Source: a virus. Taken from it: DNA of 58,715 bases. Location: the IMG/VR virus record IMGVR_UViG_3300032561_000025, positions 1 through 58,715 of that record; one strand, written 5' to 3'. This document shows positions 1 through 7,355 of the stretch, in pieces. Numbering within the stretch: the stretch's first letter is position 1; every line of letters starts with the position of its first letter. The position numbers and the translations under genes are program-made. The notes under the pieces are model-generated. The model was not told where the DNA came from. It did no database searches and was given only the letters and a program-made list of their open reading frames with translations.

Positions 1-158
1 TCGGGGGCGATGGACTCCTTGTCACCGGCCACGCCGCGCAGGGATTCGGCTAGGCTCCAGTCCTTAGGAAGGCCGAAGGCGTCTGAGACGGAGACTCCGG
101 GGAGTCTTCCAGAATCTGCGGGAGGAGTTGCGGCAGCGGATGGCGGCATGGTTGGCAT
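1..158 (-). CDS. Scaffold-like protein, N-terminal fragment (contig-end copy)
   Basis: The ATG at 158 opens the same frame as the full gene at 57502-58701, and the fragment runs off the contig end after about 52 codons. It is not a second gene but the overlapping end of the circular assembly. It differs from the full copy only by Ala38 to Glu. Confidence 0.85.
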   Translation of the reverse strand, partial: MPTMPPSAAATPPADSGRLPGVSVSDAFGLPKDWSLAESLRGVAGDKESIAP

Positions 159-172
159 GAGTTAAGGTTTCC
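1..172. repeat. Left copy of 172-bp terminal overlap
   Basis: These bases match 58544-58715 with a single mismatch (T at 46, G at 58589). This is what an assembler leaves when a circular or circularly permuted genome is closed, and it makes the unique genome about 58543 bp. The mismatch changes residue 38 of the scaffold protein from Ala (right copy) to Glu (left copy), so it is either a real variant or an error near a contig end. A true short terminal repeat is possible but less likely, because the repeat lies inside a coding region. Confidence 0.9.
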
Positions 173-401
173 GGTTCAAAATGCCCTTGGCTATGTTTAA
201 ACCCTCGATGACGCCTCGATTGAAATCGAAGTCGGCTTGGGTTTTCGGATCGAAATTCATCCTTCGGTCGAGGACGGTTTTCTCAAGCTGGTACTCGATG
301 TACTTCTTGAGCGGGCTGTCGGGCATCACGCGGCAGATCTCTCGGATCTGCGAGTCGGACATTCCGGTAGCCTCGGTTGCGGTCTTGACCAAAATTGACA
401 C
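162..401 (-). CDS. Small protein between portal and scaffold
   Basis: A 79-residue, charged, soluble protein that I do not recognise. It sits between the portal gene and the scaffold gene, so a role in head assembly is plausible but only inferred from position. The start is a GTG with no Shine-Dalgarno sequence in front. A TTGACG box lies 35 bp upstream, which would put transcription initiation on the GTG itself. The stop lies 3 bp before the scaffold ATG, so the two are co-translated or co-transcribed. The copy of GTTTAAAC at 195-202 is read here as Leu-Asn. Confidence 0.75.
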   Translation of the reverse strand: MSILVKTATEATGMSDSQIREICRVMPDSPLKKYIEYQLEKTVLDRRMNFDPKTQADFDFNRGVIEGLNIAKGILNRKP

Positions 402-430
402 GCGGGAAACTTTTGAGCAAAGTCCGCTTG

Positions 431-441
431 CGTCAATACTA
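431..441 (-). promoter_or_regulatory. TTGACG promoter-like box before 79-aa gene
   Basis: On the minus strand this reads TAGTATTGACG, a variant of the 11-mer AAGTATTGACA found at 6582, 11945 and 23008. It overlaps the end of the portal gene and lies 35 bp before the GTG at 401. No convincing -10 hexamer follows. It may give the scaffold/capsid genes their own promoter. Confidence 0.4.
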
Positions 442-2685
442 AACTGGCCGTGCTTCTGGAGGTGCGGCTGGCTTGATGATGGGGATCATCGGCCTGCTTC
501 TGGGACCGCCCTGATTGGGGGGGCCGGGCCTGCGCTGGGTTGCGCTGGGAGCCCTTGGCATACCGGGCATTGGGCGAGGGGGAACCTGACCGGGAGGGAC
601 GATGGGGACCGGCGGCATACCGGGCTGCATGAGGTGGGGTTCGTGAACGTCGATCTTTCCCATGATCTGAACGCGCTCCTCCGGGGTAAGCTGCTCCCAC
701 TTGACGGCGACGTTCATGCTGGGCCGGATCTGTTCGGGCGGCTTCTGCATGGAAGCTGCCTGCTGCTGCTGGGCCTGCTGCATCGCCTGCTGGGCCTCTG
801 CCATCTCCTGATCGCTCCAAGTATAGCTCTCGGGCTTCATTCCGGCGATGCGGAACATATCGATGAAGACGCGCTTGGGGTTGATGTTGGTCTTGCCGGG
901 CTGGAAAAGCTGCGGGAAGGTGGGCATCGACTCGATGACGCGGGTGAGTGCGGCGACCCTGCGTGCGTCCGGACCCGGCAGGGTTCCGTCGTGCGGTCGG
1001 TAGTCGAACTCGCCTTGGATGACATCCGGCGTGATCGTGATGGTGTCCTCCTGACTGCCGTCGATTTCGAGAAGGTCGGGACCCTCGATGCGCCGGATAA
1101 GCTCGCCGTCGTAGAACTGCTGGAAGTTGGCGACGATGCGCTTGGTCTGGGGGACGATTCCCTGCACGGAGAGGAGTCGGGCGATGGCAGACATCCGGCC
1201 CTGCGCCATGTGGAGCGAGCCTTGGAATGCGGTCGCGGTGGCGTCGGACTGGTTTAAACCGCCCTGCATCGACTGGGTTGCCCCGGAGGTGCTTTCGGCG
1301 AAGTTAATGAACTCCCGCATCTCGTTGATGAAGTTCGCCGTGGTGTCCACGATGGGGACCTGACGGATGATCTCGCTGATGGGAAGGTTGCCCGCCTCGG
1401 GGAGGATGGAGATGAATTTCCCCTCCTTGTCCGGGTCCTCGAAATCCTGAATGTCGATCAGGTGGCTTTTGGCGAGGAAGACGTTGCCCACGGTCCTCGT
1501 AACCGCATCCATGTGGCGGTTCTTGAGGTAGTCCACATAGTCCTGAATGTTCTTCAGGAGCATGATGTAGGACGGGGTGTATTGGTAGAAGGGTGACGGC
1601 CTCGGCTCTCCGACCGAGTACGGGAACATATCGTGCTCGTACACGGACTCATTCATGGCGAGGACTTCGCGCTCGTTGCCCATGACCACTTGGTACATCA
1701 CAGGCTCGGTGCGGTCATCGATGTCGTAGTCCTTCGGAATGATCCTTACCCAGAGTTCCACCATGCTGACAACGCCGGGATCCTTCGCGTCGTAGCGGGA
1801 ATCGAGCGGGGTGTTGATGCGGGTGCGCTCGTAGGCGGTGCGGCTGACCAGTTCCATCGCCGTGCCGCCCGTGATGGTTCCGGGTGTCGGGTAGCCCAGC
1901 GACTTCGCTGGCTTCATCTTCAATTCCTTGACCGCCCTAGGGGAAATGTAGCGCGGGTCATCGACGGGCAGCTTGGAACGCTGGTCTAGGTCGTTCCACG
2001 CGACGTTGATGCGGTGGCCGCAGAAGCGGCCCTCCTGCATCCGGTACATCGGCATATTCTGGTCGATGTAGAAATCATAGGGGCTGACCACCTCCATGCG
2101 GCAGTATCCCCCAACCCGCTTGCGGACCTTGCGAAGCTCGGTCTTGGGCTGCTGGGTTGCCGGGTCGATGACGGGCTGGCCCTCCTCGTCAACCATCGGC
2201 TCCTCGCTCCATTGCGCCTTGTAGATCGACTGGTAGCAGTCGTAGAAGATTCCCCGGTTGTAGGTCAGCGCGTTCTCGACCCAGAACCATCCAAGCTGGT
2301 AGATCCCGGCCTGCTGCTGCTCGGCGTTCCAGCAGAGCAGTTCGTTCATCGCACGCGATGCGCCCTCGTCCTTCGGAGTCCCCGGATCAACCTTGTGCGG
2401 ACACTGGTCGCCAAACAAAGTCTGGGTCAGGAACGAGGTCATCGTGTGGATGTGCGTCGTTGTGACCGGCAGGACGTAGCGGCGGGGATGGCCCTTCGCC
2501 AGCTTCACATAGTCCTGCGTTGTCATCATGTTGTAGCATTGCAGGATATCGTGAGCCACATCGTAGTCCGATGTGTAAAAGTCCAGTTGGAAGCGAGAGT
2601 TCTGCACATAGTCCGTGCAGAGTTTAAACATACGCCTGCGAAATTCTTCGTCGGCGTCTATTCTCGCTGTGAGGCTTAGTGGCAT
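439..2685 (-). CDS. Portal protein
   Basis: A 748-residue protein with the size, position and style of podovirus-type portals: it follows terminase and the capsid-associated gene and precedes scaffold and capsid. The portal forms the dodecameric ring at one capsid vertex through which DNA is pumped. The N-terminal two thirds is a mixed alpha/beta body. The C-terminal 150 residues are Gln-, Met- and Pro-rich, running from about residue 630 into a proline/glycine-rich tail, as in the barrel and disordered tail of large portals. The ATG at 2685 is the first in frame. GTTTAAAC occurs twice inside, once read as Phe-Lys (2622) and once as Leu-Asn (1252). Identification rests on context and family resemblance. 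Confidence 0.82.
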   Translation of the reverse strand: MPLSLTARIDADEEFRRRMFKLCTDYVQNSRFQLDFYTSDYDVAHDILQCYNMMTTQDYVKLAKGHPRRYVLPVTTTHIHTMTSFLTQTLFGDQCPHKVDPGTPKDEGASRAMNELLCWNAEQQQAGIYQLGWFWVENALTYNRGIFYDCYQSIYKAQWSEEPMVDEEGQPVIDPATQQPKTELRKVRKRVGGYCRMEVVSPYDFYIDQNMPMYRMQEGRFCGHRINVAWNDLDQRSKLPVDDPRYISPRAVKELKMKPAKSLGYPTPGTITGGTAMELVSRTAYERTRINTPLDSRYDAKDPGVVSMVELWVRIIPKDYDIDDRTEPVMYQVVMGNEREVLAMNESVYEHDMFPYSVGEPRPSPFYQYTPSYIMLLKNIQDYVDYLKNRHMDAVTRTVGNVFLAKSHLIDIQDFEDPDKEGKFISILPEAGNLPISEIIRQVPIVDTTANFINEMREFINFAESTSGATQSMQGGLNQSDATATAFQGSLHMAQGRMSAIARLLSVQGIVPQTKRIVANFQQFYDGELIRRIEGPDLLEIDGSQEDTITITPDVIQGEFDYRPHDGTLPGPDARRVAALTRVIESMPTFPQLFQPGKTNINPKRVFIDMFRIAGMKPESYTWSDQEMAEAQQAMQQAQQQQAASMQKPPEQIRPSMNVAVKWEQLTPEERVQIMGKIDVHEPHLMQPGMPPVPIVPPGQVPPRPMPGMPRAPSATQRRPGPPNQGGPRSRPMIPIIKPAAPPEARPV

Positions 2686-2712
2686 CGTACAGCGGGCCGC
2701 AGAGCGGCCTTG

Positions 2713-3321
2713 TTAGTCGAGATTTGCTTCCTCGGGGGAAACGGGCTTTTTCTTGAAGCCCACACCGGTATTCTTCTTCTTTCCTCCGGAATTGGTCTTG
2801 GTGGTGCCTTGCCCCTCGTCGTTGGAAGCATTCGTCTCGGTGTCTGCCTCCTCCTTCTCGCCCTCGCTCTCCTCGTCTGCGGAGCTTTCCTCGTCGGCGT
2901 TGGCACCCTTGCCCTCGGGCTCCTCCTCGGTCCCGGACTCCTCCTCGGCATTCTCCTCATCCGGGGTTTCCTTCTCCTCGTCCTCGGGCGTCTCCTCGCT
3001 CTCGGGAGTCTCGTCCGCGCCGCCCTTGCTCTCGTCCTCGGCGGTGCAGTGGGTGCAGGAAAGGGTCATCTCGGACTTGCCCGGATTTCCCGCGTCATAG
3101 CGGTCACCGGCAGACATCGCCTTGACCACGCCGTGAATCGTGGCGGTGAACTTGTCACCCACCTTGGCGTCCTCAAGGCCGAACGCGGCGATCTGCTTGC
3201 CGACCAAATCAATCCTTGGGCAAGATTTCTGCTCGCTGGGTTTCTTTCCTGAGAAAGAAGCGGTGGGTGATATGTCCCCGTATTTTTCCTTGTCGGAAAT
3301 TTCTAGCGATGTCTTTTTCAT
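2713..3321 (-). CDS. Acidic capsid-associated protein
   Basis: A 202-residue protein taken from the ATG at 3321; an upstream in-frame extension looks non-coding. Residues 1-95 form a compact domain with a metal-binding-like CTHC pair near its end. The rest is an extremely Glu-rich, Ser/Thr/Pro-rich low-complexity tail ending in a Lys-rich patch. Similar proteins beside terminase and portal in other phages are annotated as capsid decoration or capsid-associated proteins. The acidic tail may mimic DNA or shield the capsid interior, which is speculation. Confidence 0.65.
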   Translation of the reverse strand: MKKTSLEISDKEKYGDISPTASFSGKKPSEQKSCPRIDLVGKQIAAFGLEDAKVGDKFTATIHGVVKAMSAGDRYDAGNPGKSEMTLSCTHCTAEDESKGGADETPESEETPEDEEKETPDEENAEEESGTEEEPEGKGANADEESSADEESEGEKEEADTETNASNDEGQGTTKTNSGGKKKNTGVGFKKKPVSPEEANLD

Positions 3322-3380
3322 CTTGGGAAATAAGTGTGGCCTTTGGGACCGAAATGACCTCAAAAAAACACAGAGTCAAT

Positions 3381-4979
3381 TCAATACGATTTCTTACGGT
3401 TTAAACTGCGCGGCTTGGTGCGGATGGGACCGGAGAGATTCTTCGCGGCTTCGTCCATCATTTTTCGGGCAAGCTGCATACAGTTGATGATGGCGTACCG
3501 CCATGCGTCGGCGATGTGGTCTGCTCCGTTCGCCCTCGGTCCCTTGACCGGTTCCCCGGAGGAATATCCGGGCTCTCCCTTGAACGGGTATCGGTATTCC
3601 CCGGCGAGGGCGCGGTGCAGGCGCGGGCAGTGAAGGCGGTCGATGCGGTACTGGTAGCGTCCTGACGGGTCCTTCATCTCCATCAGCCGGTTTCCTATGG
3701 CGATGGTGGTGTGGAGGGACCTGACGTATGTCTGGTACTTAGGGAAGAATCCGTTCGCATTGAGGACCGGGATCGAGGCTCCCGTATCCTTCCTCGCCGC
3801 GCCAGCCGGGTCGCAGAAGTCGAGGACGCCGCTGCAAATGCTCCTGTCTCCGACGAACGGGAACTGGGCCTCGGTTATCTCGATCACTGCGCGGCACTGA
3901 CGCTCAACGTCGCTCTGCTCGTCGTAATATTCGTGCAGGTCCCACCAGTATTCGAACGGGACCTGCCTGCCCCCAAGGTCGAAATCCAGCTTGAAGTACG
4001 CGCTGAATGTGACGGCGTGGGTGGATCCAAAGTCCCAGCCGCGAATAAGGTAGGCACCCTTCGGGAATGGAAGATCGACGGCGCAGTGCTTGTCCGTCTT
4101 GTAGGCGAAATAGACGGGCTTCCCCTCGAAAAGGTCGGCGTATTCCCCAAGCAGATACCGCCTGTAGTGGGCGGGCTTGTCGGCATACTGCAACTCTAGG
4201 TTCTCGATGTAGCCCTTGGGCAGGTTCTGGCGGTTCTCATGGGTGGGGATGTGCCAGAAAGCGTACCGGTCGGAGGAGGAATGCTTCTTCTCAAGGTCGG
4301 CGATCCAGTGGTCCGGGTCCGGGGGATTGGTGTCGAGGATGATGCAGTAGTCGGGGATCTCGTCCCCGTAGGCGTCCTTCCACCTCAAACACCCCACCAT
4401 CAGGTCAACGTCGCGCTCCTCCATCAGGTCGGCCTCGACCAAGATGCCCATCGAGCACTCGTAGCCGCGCAACTGCCCCTCCGACTTCTGCTCGTCCTTC
4501 AGGCCGCGAAACTCGATGTAGCTGCAAAGCCGGTCCCCCTCGTTGTCGATCCAGCTTACGATCTGCTGCCGGGTGTGGTGGCCGGAAGCCATGAACTCGT
4601 TGTAGGCATCGACCGCCGCAGCGGACGGGATCCGGACGCGCAAGCCGCCGTTCCACTTACGGAACAGGCTCAACTCCTCGTCAATGGCGATCCGGTAGCC
4701 GTACCGGTCGTAGGTGTCATTGAAGGTCTTTACCGATGTGTCCTGATTGCTGACCTGAGTCTTCCTCACGCACAGCACCTTTGCCCCCGCGAAGTTTAAA
4801 CAGTGCCTTATCGCCTCGACCGCGCACCCCGTGGTCTTTCCGCTCCCGCGCCCACCGATCAGAACCCGGATCAGCGCGGAGGAGTTGTGGAACTCGCGGA
4901 TGGACTTTCCCGGCTTGTACCAATCCTTAGGGGTGTTTTCCCTGCGCGAGGCTAGGGGTTTAGTTAGGGTTGCGGGCAT
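3381..4979 (-). CDS. terL: Terminase large subunit
   Basis: A 532-residue packaging motor. The Walker A motif GGRGSGKT lies at residues 42-49, after a short adaptor-like N-terminus. A Walker B-like stretch, ILVEADLMEE, follows near residue 177. The C-terminal half carries nuclease-domain features: the RGWDFGS segment, a CDPAG segment, and DHIADAWRYA near the end, consistent with an RNase H-fold nuclease. It overlaps the small subunit by 20 bp. Two GTTTAAAC copies lie inside (3399, 4794), both read as Leu-Asn. Confidence 0.93.
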   Translation of the reverse strand: MPATLTKPLASRRENTPKDWYKPGKSIREFHNSSALIRVLIGGRGSGKTTGCAVEAIRHCLNFAGAKVLCVRKTQVSNQDTSVKTFNDTYDRYGYRIAIDEELSLFRKWNGGLRVRIPSAAAVDAYNEFMASGHHTRQQIVSWIDNEGDRLCSYIEFRGLKDEQKSEGQLRGYECSMGILVEADLMEERDVDLMVGCLRWKDAYGDEIPDYCIILDTNPPDPDHWIADLEKKHSSSDRYAFWHIPTHENRQNLPKGYIENLELQYADKPAHYRRYLLGEYADLFEGKPVYFAYKTDKHCAVDLPFPKGAYLIRGWDFGSTHAVTFSAYFKLDFDLGGRQVPFEYWWDLHEYYDEQSDVERQCRAVIEITEAQFPFVGDRSICSGVLDFCDPAGAARKDTGASIPVLNANGFFPKYQTYVRSLHTTIAIGNRLMEMKDPSGRYQYRIDRLHCPRLHRALAGEYRYPFKGEPGYSSGEPVKGPRANGADHIADAWRYAIINCMQLARKMMDEAAKNLSGPIRTKPRSLNRKKSY

Positions 4980-5691
4980 CGGAAGTCTCCAGAGTCAACT
5001 GCTCGGATCCATCGCCCTCCTCGGGCAAGCCCTGCTCGATCTTCTCGTTGATCTTCTCGACGGTTTCCCTGACGCGCTTGAGGTGCCTCGGGGCGGCGAC
5101 GATGGCCGGGATGTTGATCTGGAGCATGGGTACGAGGTTATTGCTTCCCGGCCTCGGCTGGCCAACCCCTCCCTTGACAGCGTACTCGTCCCCGTGCGCC
5201 ACCATCGAAATCTCTCCCAGCAGCTTCACGGACCGGGCAAGGTCTGAAATGGTTTCCGGATCCATGAAGGCGTCTGGGTTCTGCTCCTGCTTCGTTGAGA
5301 TCTGGTCAATGATGTGCTGGATCTGCTGCATGAGCCCGGTCGCTGCGCTGATCGTGCGGTCCCGGTTCTCCTCGATCTTCTTGAGCTTCTTCGCAATCTC
5401 GTCCGGGGACTGCTCGGGGATCGGGATCTTCCTCTGGAAAATCTCACCGTACTTGCGGATGAGCCCCGGCCAGTCCTCGTCGGAGCACCGCCTCAACAGC
5501 TTCAGGTAGGAGCAGTTCCACGCCTTCGATATTTCCCTGAGGCTTATGCCCTTCGCCGCCATGACGAAACAGGCTGCGTGGTTGATGCCGTGGTCGGTGT
5601 GCTGACGGATCTCGGGATCCGAGAGGATGACATCCTTCTTCGTGTCGCCCGTCAGTTCGGTCGGCACGGTGTTTTTCCTTACTTCACCCAC
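4960..5691 (-). CDS. Terminase small subunit (putative)
   Basis: A 243-residue protein immediately upstream of and overlapping the large terminase. Residues 35-75 contain a helix-turn-helix-like segment (ISLREISKAWNCSYLKLLR), followed by a long charged helical region and an acidic tail, the usual plan of a small terminase that binds packaging-site DNA. The start is GTG at 5691, just downstream of the preceding gene's stop. Assignment is by position and HTH; the protein is somewhat longer than many small subunits. Confidence 0.7.
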   Translation of the reverse strand: MGEVRKNTVPTELTGDTKKDVILSDPEIRQHTDHGINHAACFVMAAKGISLREISKAWNCSYLKLLRRCSDEDWPGLIRKYGEIFQRKIPIPEQSPDEIAKKLKKIEENRDRTISAATGLMQQIQHIIDQISTKQEQNPDAFMDPETISDLARSVKLLGEISMVAHGDEYAVKGGVGQPRPGSNNLVPMLQINIPAIVAAPRHLKRVRETVEKINEKIEQGLPEEGDGSEQLTLETSDARNPN

Positions 5692-5694
5692 GGT

Positions 5695-5913
5695 TTAGTT
5701 TCGGGTCAGGGACGATGCGCGTGCAAAGGGATAGTCGGCTGGGGATCCTCCCCGGACGGCGGGGAGAGGGGTCTTGGCCTTGTGGACAACGCGCTCGGGC
5801 AGCTTCAGCCCCTTACTCGCCTTGTCGAACTCGGAGACAATTTTCGGGGAAATCTTCCCCTGCGCCTCAAGAACGTGGAACTTCCCCCGCTGCTTTTTTG
5901 AGACGTAGGGCAT
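5695..5913 (-). CDS. Conserved small phage protein (YVSKKQRGKFH type)
   Basis: A 72-residue basic protein from the ATG at 5913. The N-terminus (MPYVSKKQRGKFHVLEAQGK) resembles a family of small phage proteins with a lysine-rich opening and a following helix, often found near terminase or structural genes. No enzymatic motif is seen. It fits between the stop at 5916 and the GTG at 5691, so it is part of the terminase operon. Confidence 0.72.
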   Translation of the reverse strand: MPYVSKKQRGKFHVLEAQGKISPKIVSEFDKASKGLKLPERVVHKAKTPLPAVRGGSPADYPFARASSLTRN

Positions 5914-5915
5914 GG

Positions 5916-6122
5916 TCAGCCTTCCCTCGACACCTCGCGCAGCCTGCTGGCGGTGTCGGACTTGAGCCACTTCGATCCGCTGTCCTCGCACGCGCCCTCG
6001 GCGGAAGACCCGCAAGGCGTCCCCTCGGGGGCGTCATTGTGCTGGGCCTGAGGCTTGTCGGGACGGGAGGTGAACTGGTGGATGGGTGGGTTTTGGGGGA
6101 GATGGTCGGGATTGTTGTTCAT
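5916..6122 (-). CDS. Hypothetical protein, 68 aa
   Basis: I do not recognise this gene. It is hydrophilic, with a Pro/Asn/Gln-rich N-terminal half and a charged C-terminus. It ends 2 bp before the next ATG, which supports translation as part of the operon. A GTTTAAAC lies 2 bp upstream of its start codon, at 6124-6131. Confidence 0.6.
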   Translation of the reverse strand: MNNNPDHLPQNPPIHQFTSRPDKPQAQHNDAPEGTPCGSSAEGACEDSGSKWLKSDTASRLREVSREG

Positions 6123-6136
6123 GGTTTAAACGGGGA

Positions 6137-6298
6137 CTAGCCCTTGACTTTTTTTAGCGCGGGGTTGGCGTGCTTGGCCTTGGCACTCGCATTGTGAGCA
6201 CCGGAAGCGATGATTGCCGCCGCCCTTGCGAACGGCATTCCCTCCTTCGACGCGACCTTTTCGGCGACGGCCTTGAAGCCGGGATGTGCTTTGCTCAT
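6137..6298 (-). CDS. Small conserved basic phage protein, 53 aa
   Basis: A short Ala/Lys-rich protein that begins MSKAHPGFKAVAEKVASKEG. It resembles a recurrent family of small phage proteins with the pattern HPGFKAV...A..I and an Ala/Lys-rich end. Its ATG overlaps the stop of the upstream gene as ATGA, which strongly supports this frame. Function is unknown; the basic composition would suit nucleic-acid or capsid binding. Confidence 0.72.
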   Translation of the reverse strand: MSKAHPGFKAVAEKVASKEGMPFARAAAIIASGAHNASAKAKHANPALKKVKG

Positions 6299-6546
6299 AG
6301 GATGATCATCTGTCCCGATTTATTCGGAAACGCAAGTCTGACAGCCGATTTTGGCGGGCGACCGGGGTAGCCGGGTTGCCACGGCTTCCGGTTCGTGATC
6401 GACCTCCAGCACTCGTCGCAATGCTGCGCGTAGTGCTCACGCGGCTTGCCGCAAATGATGCACCGGCCAGATTCCTTCATCTTGATCTGCCAGCGTCTCT
6501 GCCGGGAGACTCCCTTTCTCGGGTTCTTTGGAATGGGTGATGCCAT
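6295..6546 (-). CDS. Small zinc-binding-like protein
   Basis: An 83-residue basic protein with a four-ligand motif: CIICGKPRE, then HYAQHCDEC. This spacing looks like a small zinc ribbon or treble-clef knuckle, as seen in many phage proteins of unknown role. The first gene after the promoter-like box at 6582-6592, it overlaps the next gene by ATGA. DNA or RNA binding is a guess from charge and zinc motif. Confidence 0.68.
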   Translation of the reverse strand: MASPIPKNPRKGVSRQRRWQIKMKESGRCIICGKPREHYAQHCDECWRSITNRKPWQPGYPGRPPKSAVRLAFPNKSGQMIIL

Positions 6547-6581
6547 GTGCTTTCACACCATTCCCTGCCATTTTCCGGCAG

Positions 6582-6592
6582 TGTCAATACTT
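6582..6592 (-). promoter_or_regulatory. AAGTATTGACA promoter-like box
   Basis: On the minus strand this is a perfect copy of the 11-mer also present at 11945 and 23008. Its TTGACA lies 41 bp before the ATG at 6546. The 17 bases after TTGACA form a dyad (CTGCC/GGCAG). It directly abuts a GTTTAAAC at 6593-6600. No clear -10 box is visible. Confidence 0.45.
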
Positions 6593-6594
6593 GT

Positions 6595-6909
6595 TTAAAC
6601 CACAGCGAGTTGACGGTGCTGATCCTCTACGTTCTCGATCCCTTGGTATGCCTGCACGGGCTCCTGCAAAAACCCCTTGGCGCGTTCCTTGGTGGGAGCC
6701 GCGTGGGACTGCCTCATGTGGTGCCGGTTACCCGCCCAGACCCTCGTTGAGACAATCCTGACCCCGTGGAAGGGTCCGCGATGCCAAGCCATGATAGCAC
6801 CCCTCACCGTTGTCCCAAGGCTCCACGTTGTGAAGACAACCTCGTTACCGAACCCGTCAACCCCACTGTACTTGATTTCGACCAGAAACCGTTTCGTCCA
6901 GTGGTTCAT
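6595..6909 (-). CDS. Hypothetical protein, 104 aa
   Basis: I do not recognise this gene. It has an alternating beta-like N-terminus, many aromatic residues and a helical C-terminus, and no metal or catalytic motif stands out. Its stop codon TAA is supplied by the GTTTAAAC palindrome (Val then stop). The ATG at 6909 follows the end of the preceding gene by 13 bp. Confidence 0.6.
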   Translation of the reverse strand: MNHWTKRFLVEIKYSGVDGFGNEVVFTTWSLGTTVRGAIMAWHRGPFHGVRIVSTRVWAGNRHHMRQSHAAPTKERAKGFLQEPVQAYQGIENVEDQHRQLAVV

Positions 6910-6921
6910 CGGGGTGCCCGT

Positions 6922-7239
6922 TTAAACTTGGGACGGATCCGGCTTTGGCTTTGGCTCCAAGGGCCGGTAGTTCCACTCAGCCGCAAGCTCGCTGATCACG
7001 TTCGTCAGGCGCGTGTAGAAATCTCTTTCTTCCCAAGTCGGGGTATGAAATGGGGCCGAGATGCTGACATCTTTCATAATCGACGGCCCCACCTTACAAT
7101 TGACCGTGCGCTGGCACGCAAGCGTTATCCGAACCGTGTCCACTTGTTTCATCGGGTTGTTTGAAAACCCGTTGTCGAACGAAAATCCGGCCTGATGTCC
7201 GCAGAACGGGCAGCATTTGACGATGGGTAGGCTGTTCAT
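6922..7239 (-). CDS. Lar-like zinc-knuckle protein
   Basis: A 105-residue protein opening with KCCPFCGHQ. A second cysteine pair lies in the region ACQRTVNC, and the end is AAEWNYRP. The order CPFCG, VxC..C, then A..WN.R is the signature of the Lar family (restriction alleviation proteins) and its relatives, common in phages. A true anti-restriction function is not shown by sequence alone. The start overlaps the stop of the 39-residue gene as ATGA, and the stop comes from a GTTTAAAC. Confidence 0.65.
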   Translation of the reverse strand: MNSLPIVKCCPFCGHQAGFSFDNGFSNNPMKQVDTVRITLACQRTVNCKVGPSIMKDVSISAPFHTPTWEERDFYTRLTNVISELAAEWNYRPLEPKPKPDPSQV

Positions 7240-7355
7240 GTCAGTTTGTACTCCCAGATTTCACGACCGTTCGAAACCCTGCGCTGCGACTTCTTGTGCG
7301 CCCCGGTTTTCTTGATTATCTTTCTGACGATCAGCGACCGGACAGGCGCGCTCAT
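7236..7355 (-). CDS. Tiny basic protein, 39 aa
   Basis: A small ORF (begins MSAPVRSLIVRKIIKKTG) with ten Lys/Arg in its first 30 residues. Its ATG overlaps the stop of the upstream repeat protein as ATGA, and its own stop overlaps the ATG of the Lar-like gene the same way. Two such overlaps make it very likely to be translated. Function is unknown. Confidence 0.7.
   Translation of the reverse strand: MSAPVRSLIVRKIIKKTGAHKKSQRRVSNGREIWEYKLT

Noticed and set aside
181-1257. 358-residue plus-strand ORF opposite the portal gene
   Set aside because: It is antisense to the portal, starts in an unrelated place and has Leu/Gly/Arg-rich shadow composition.
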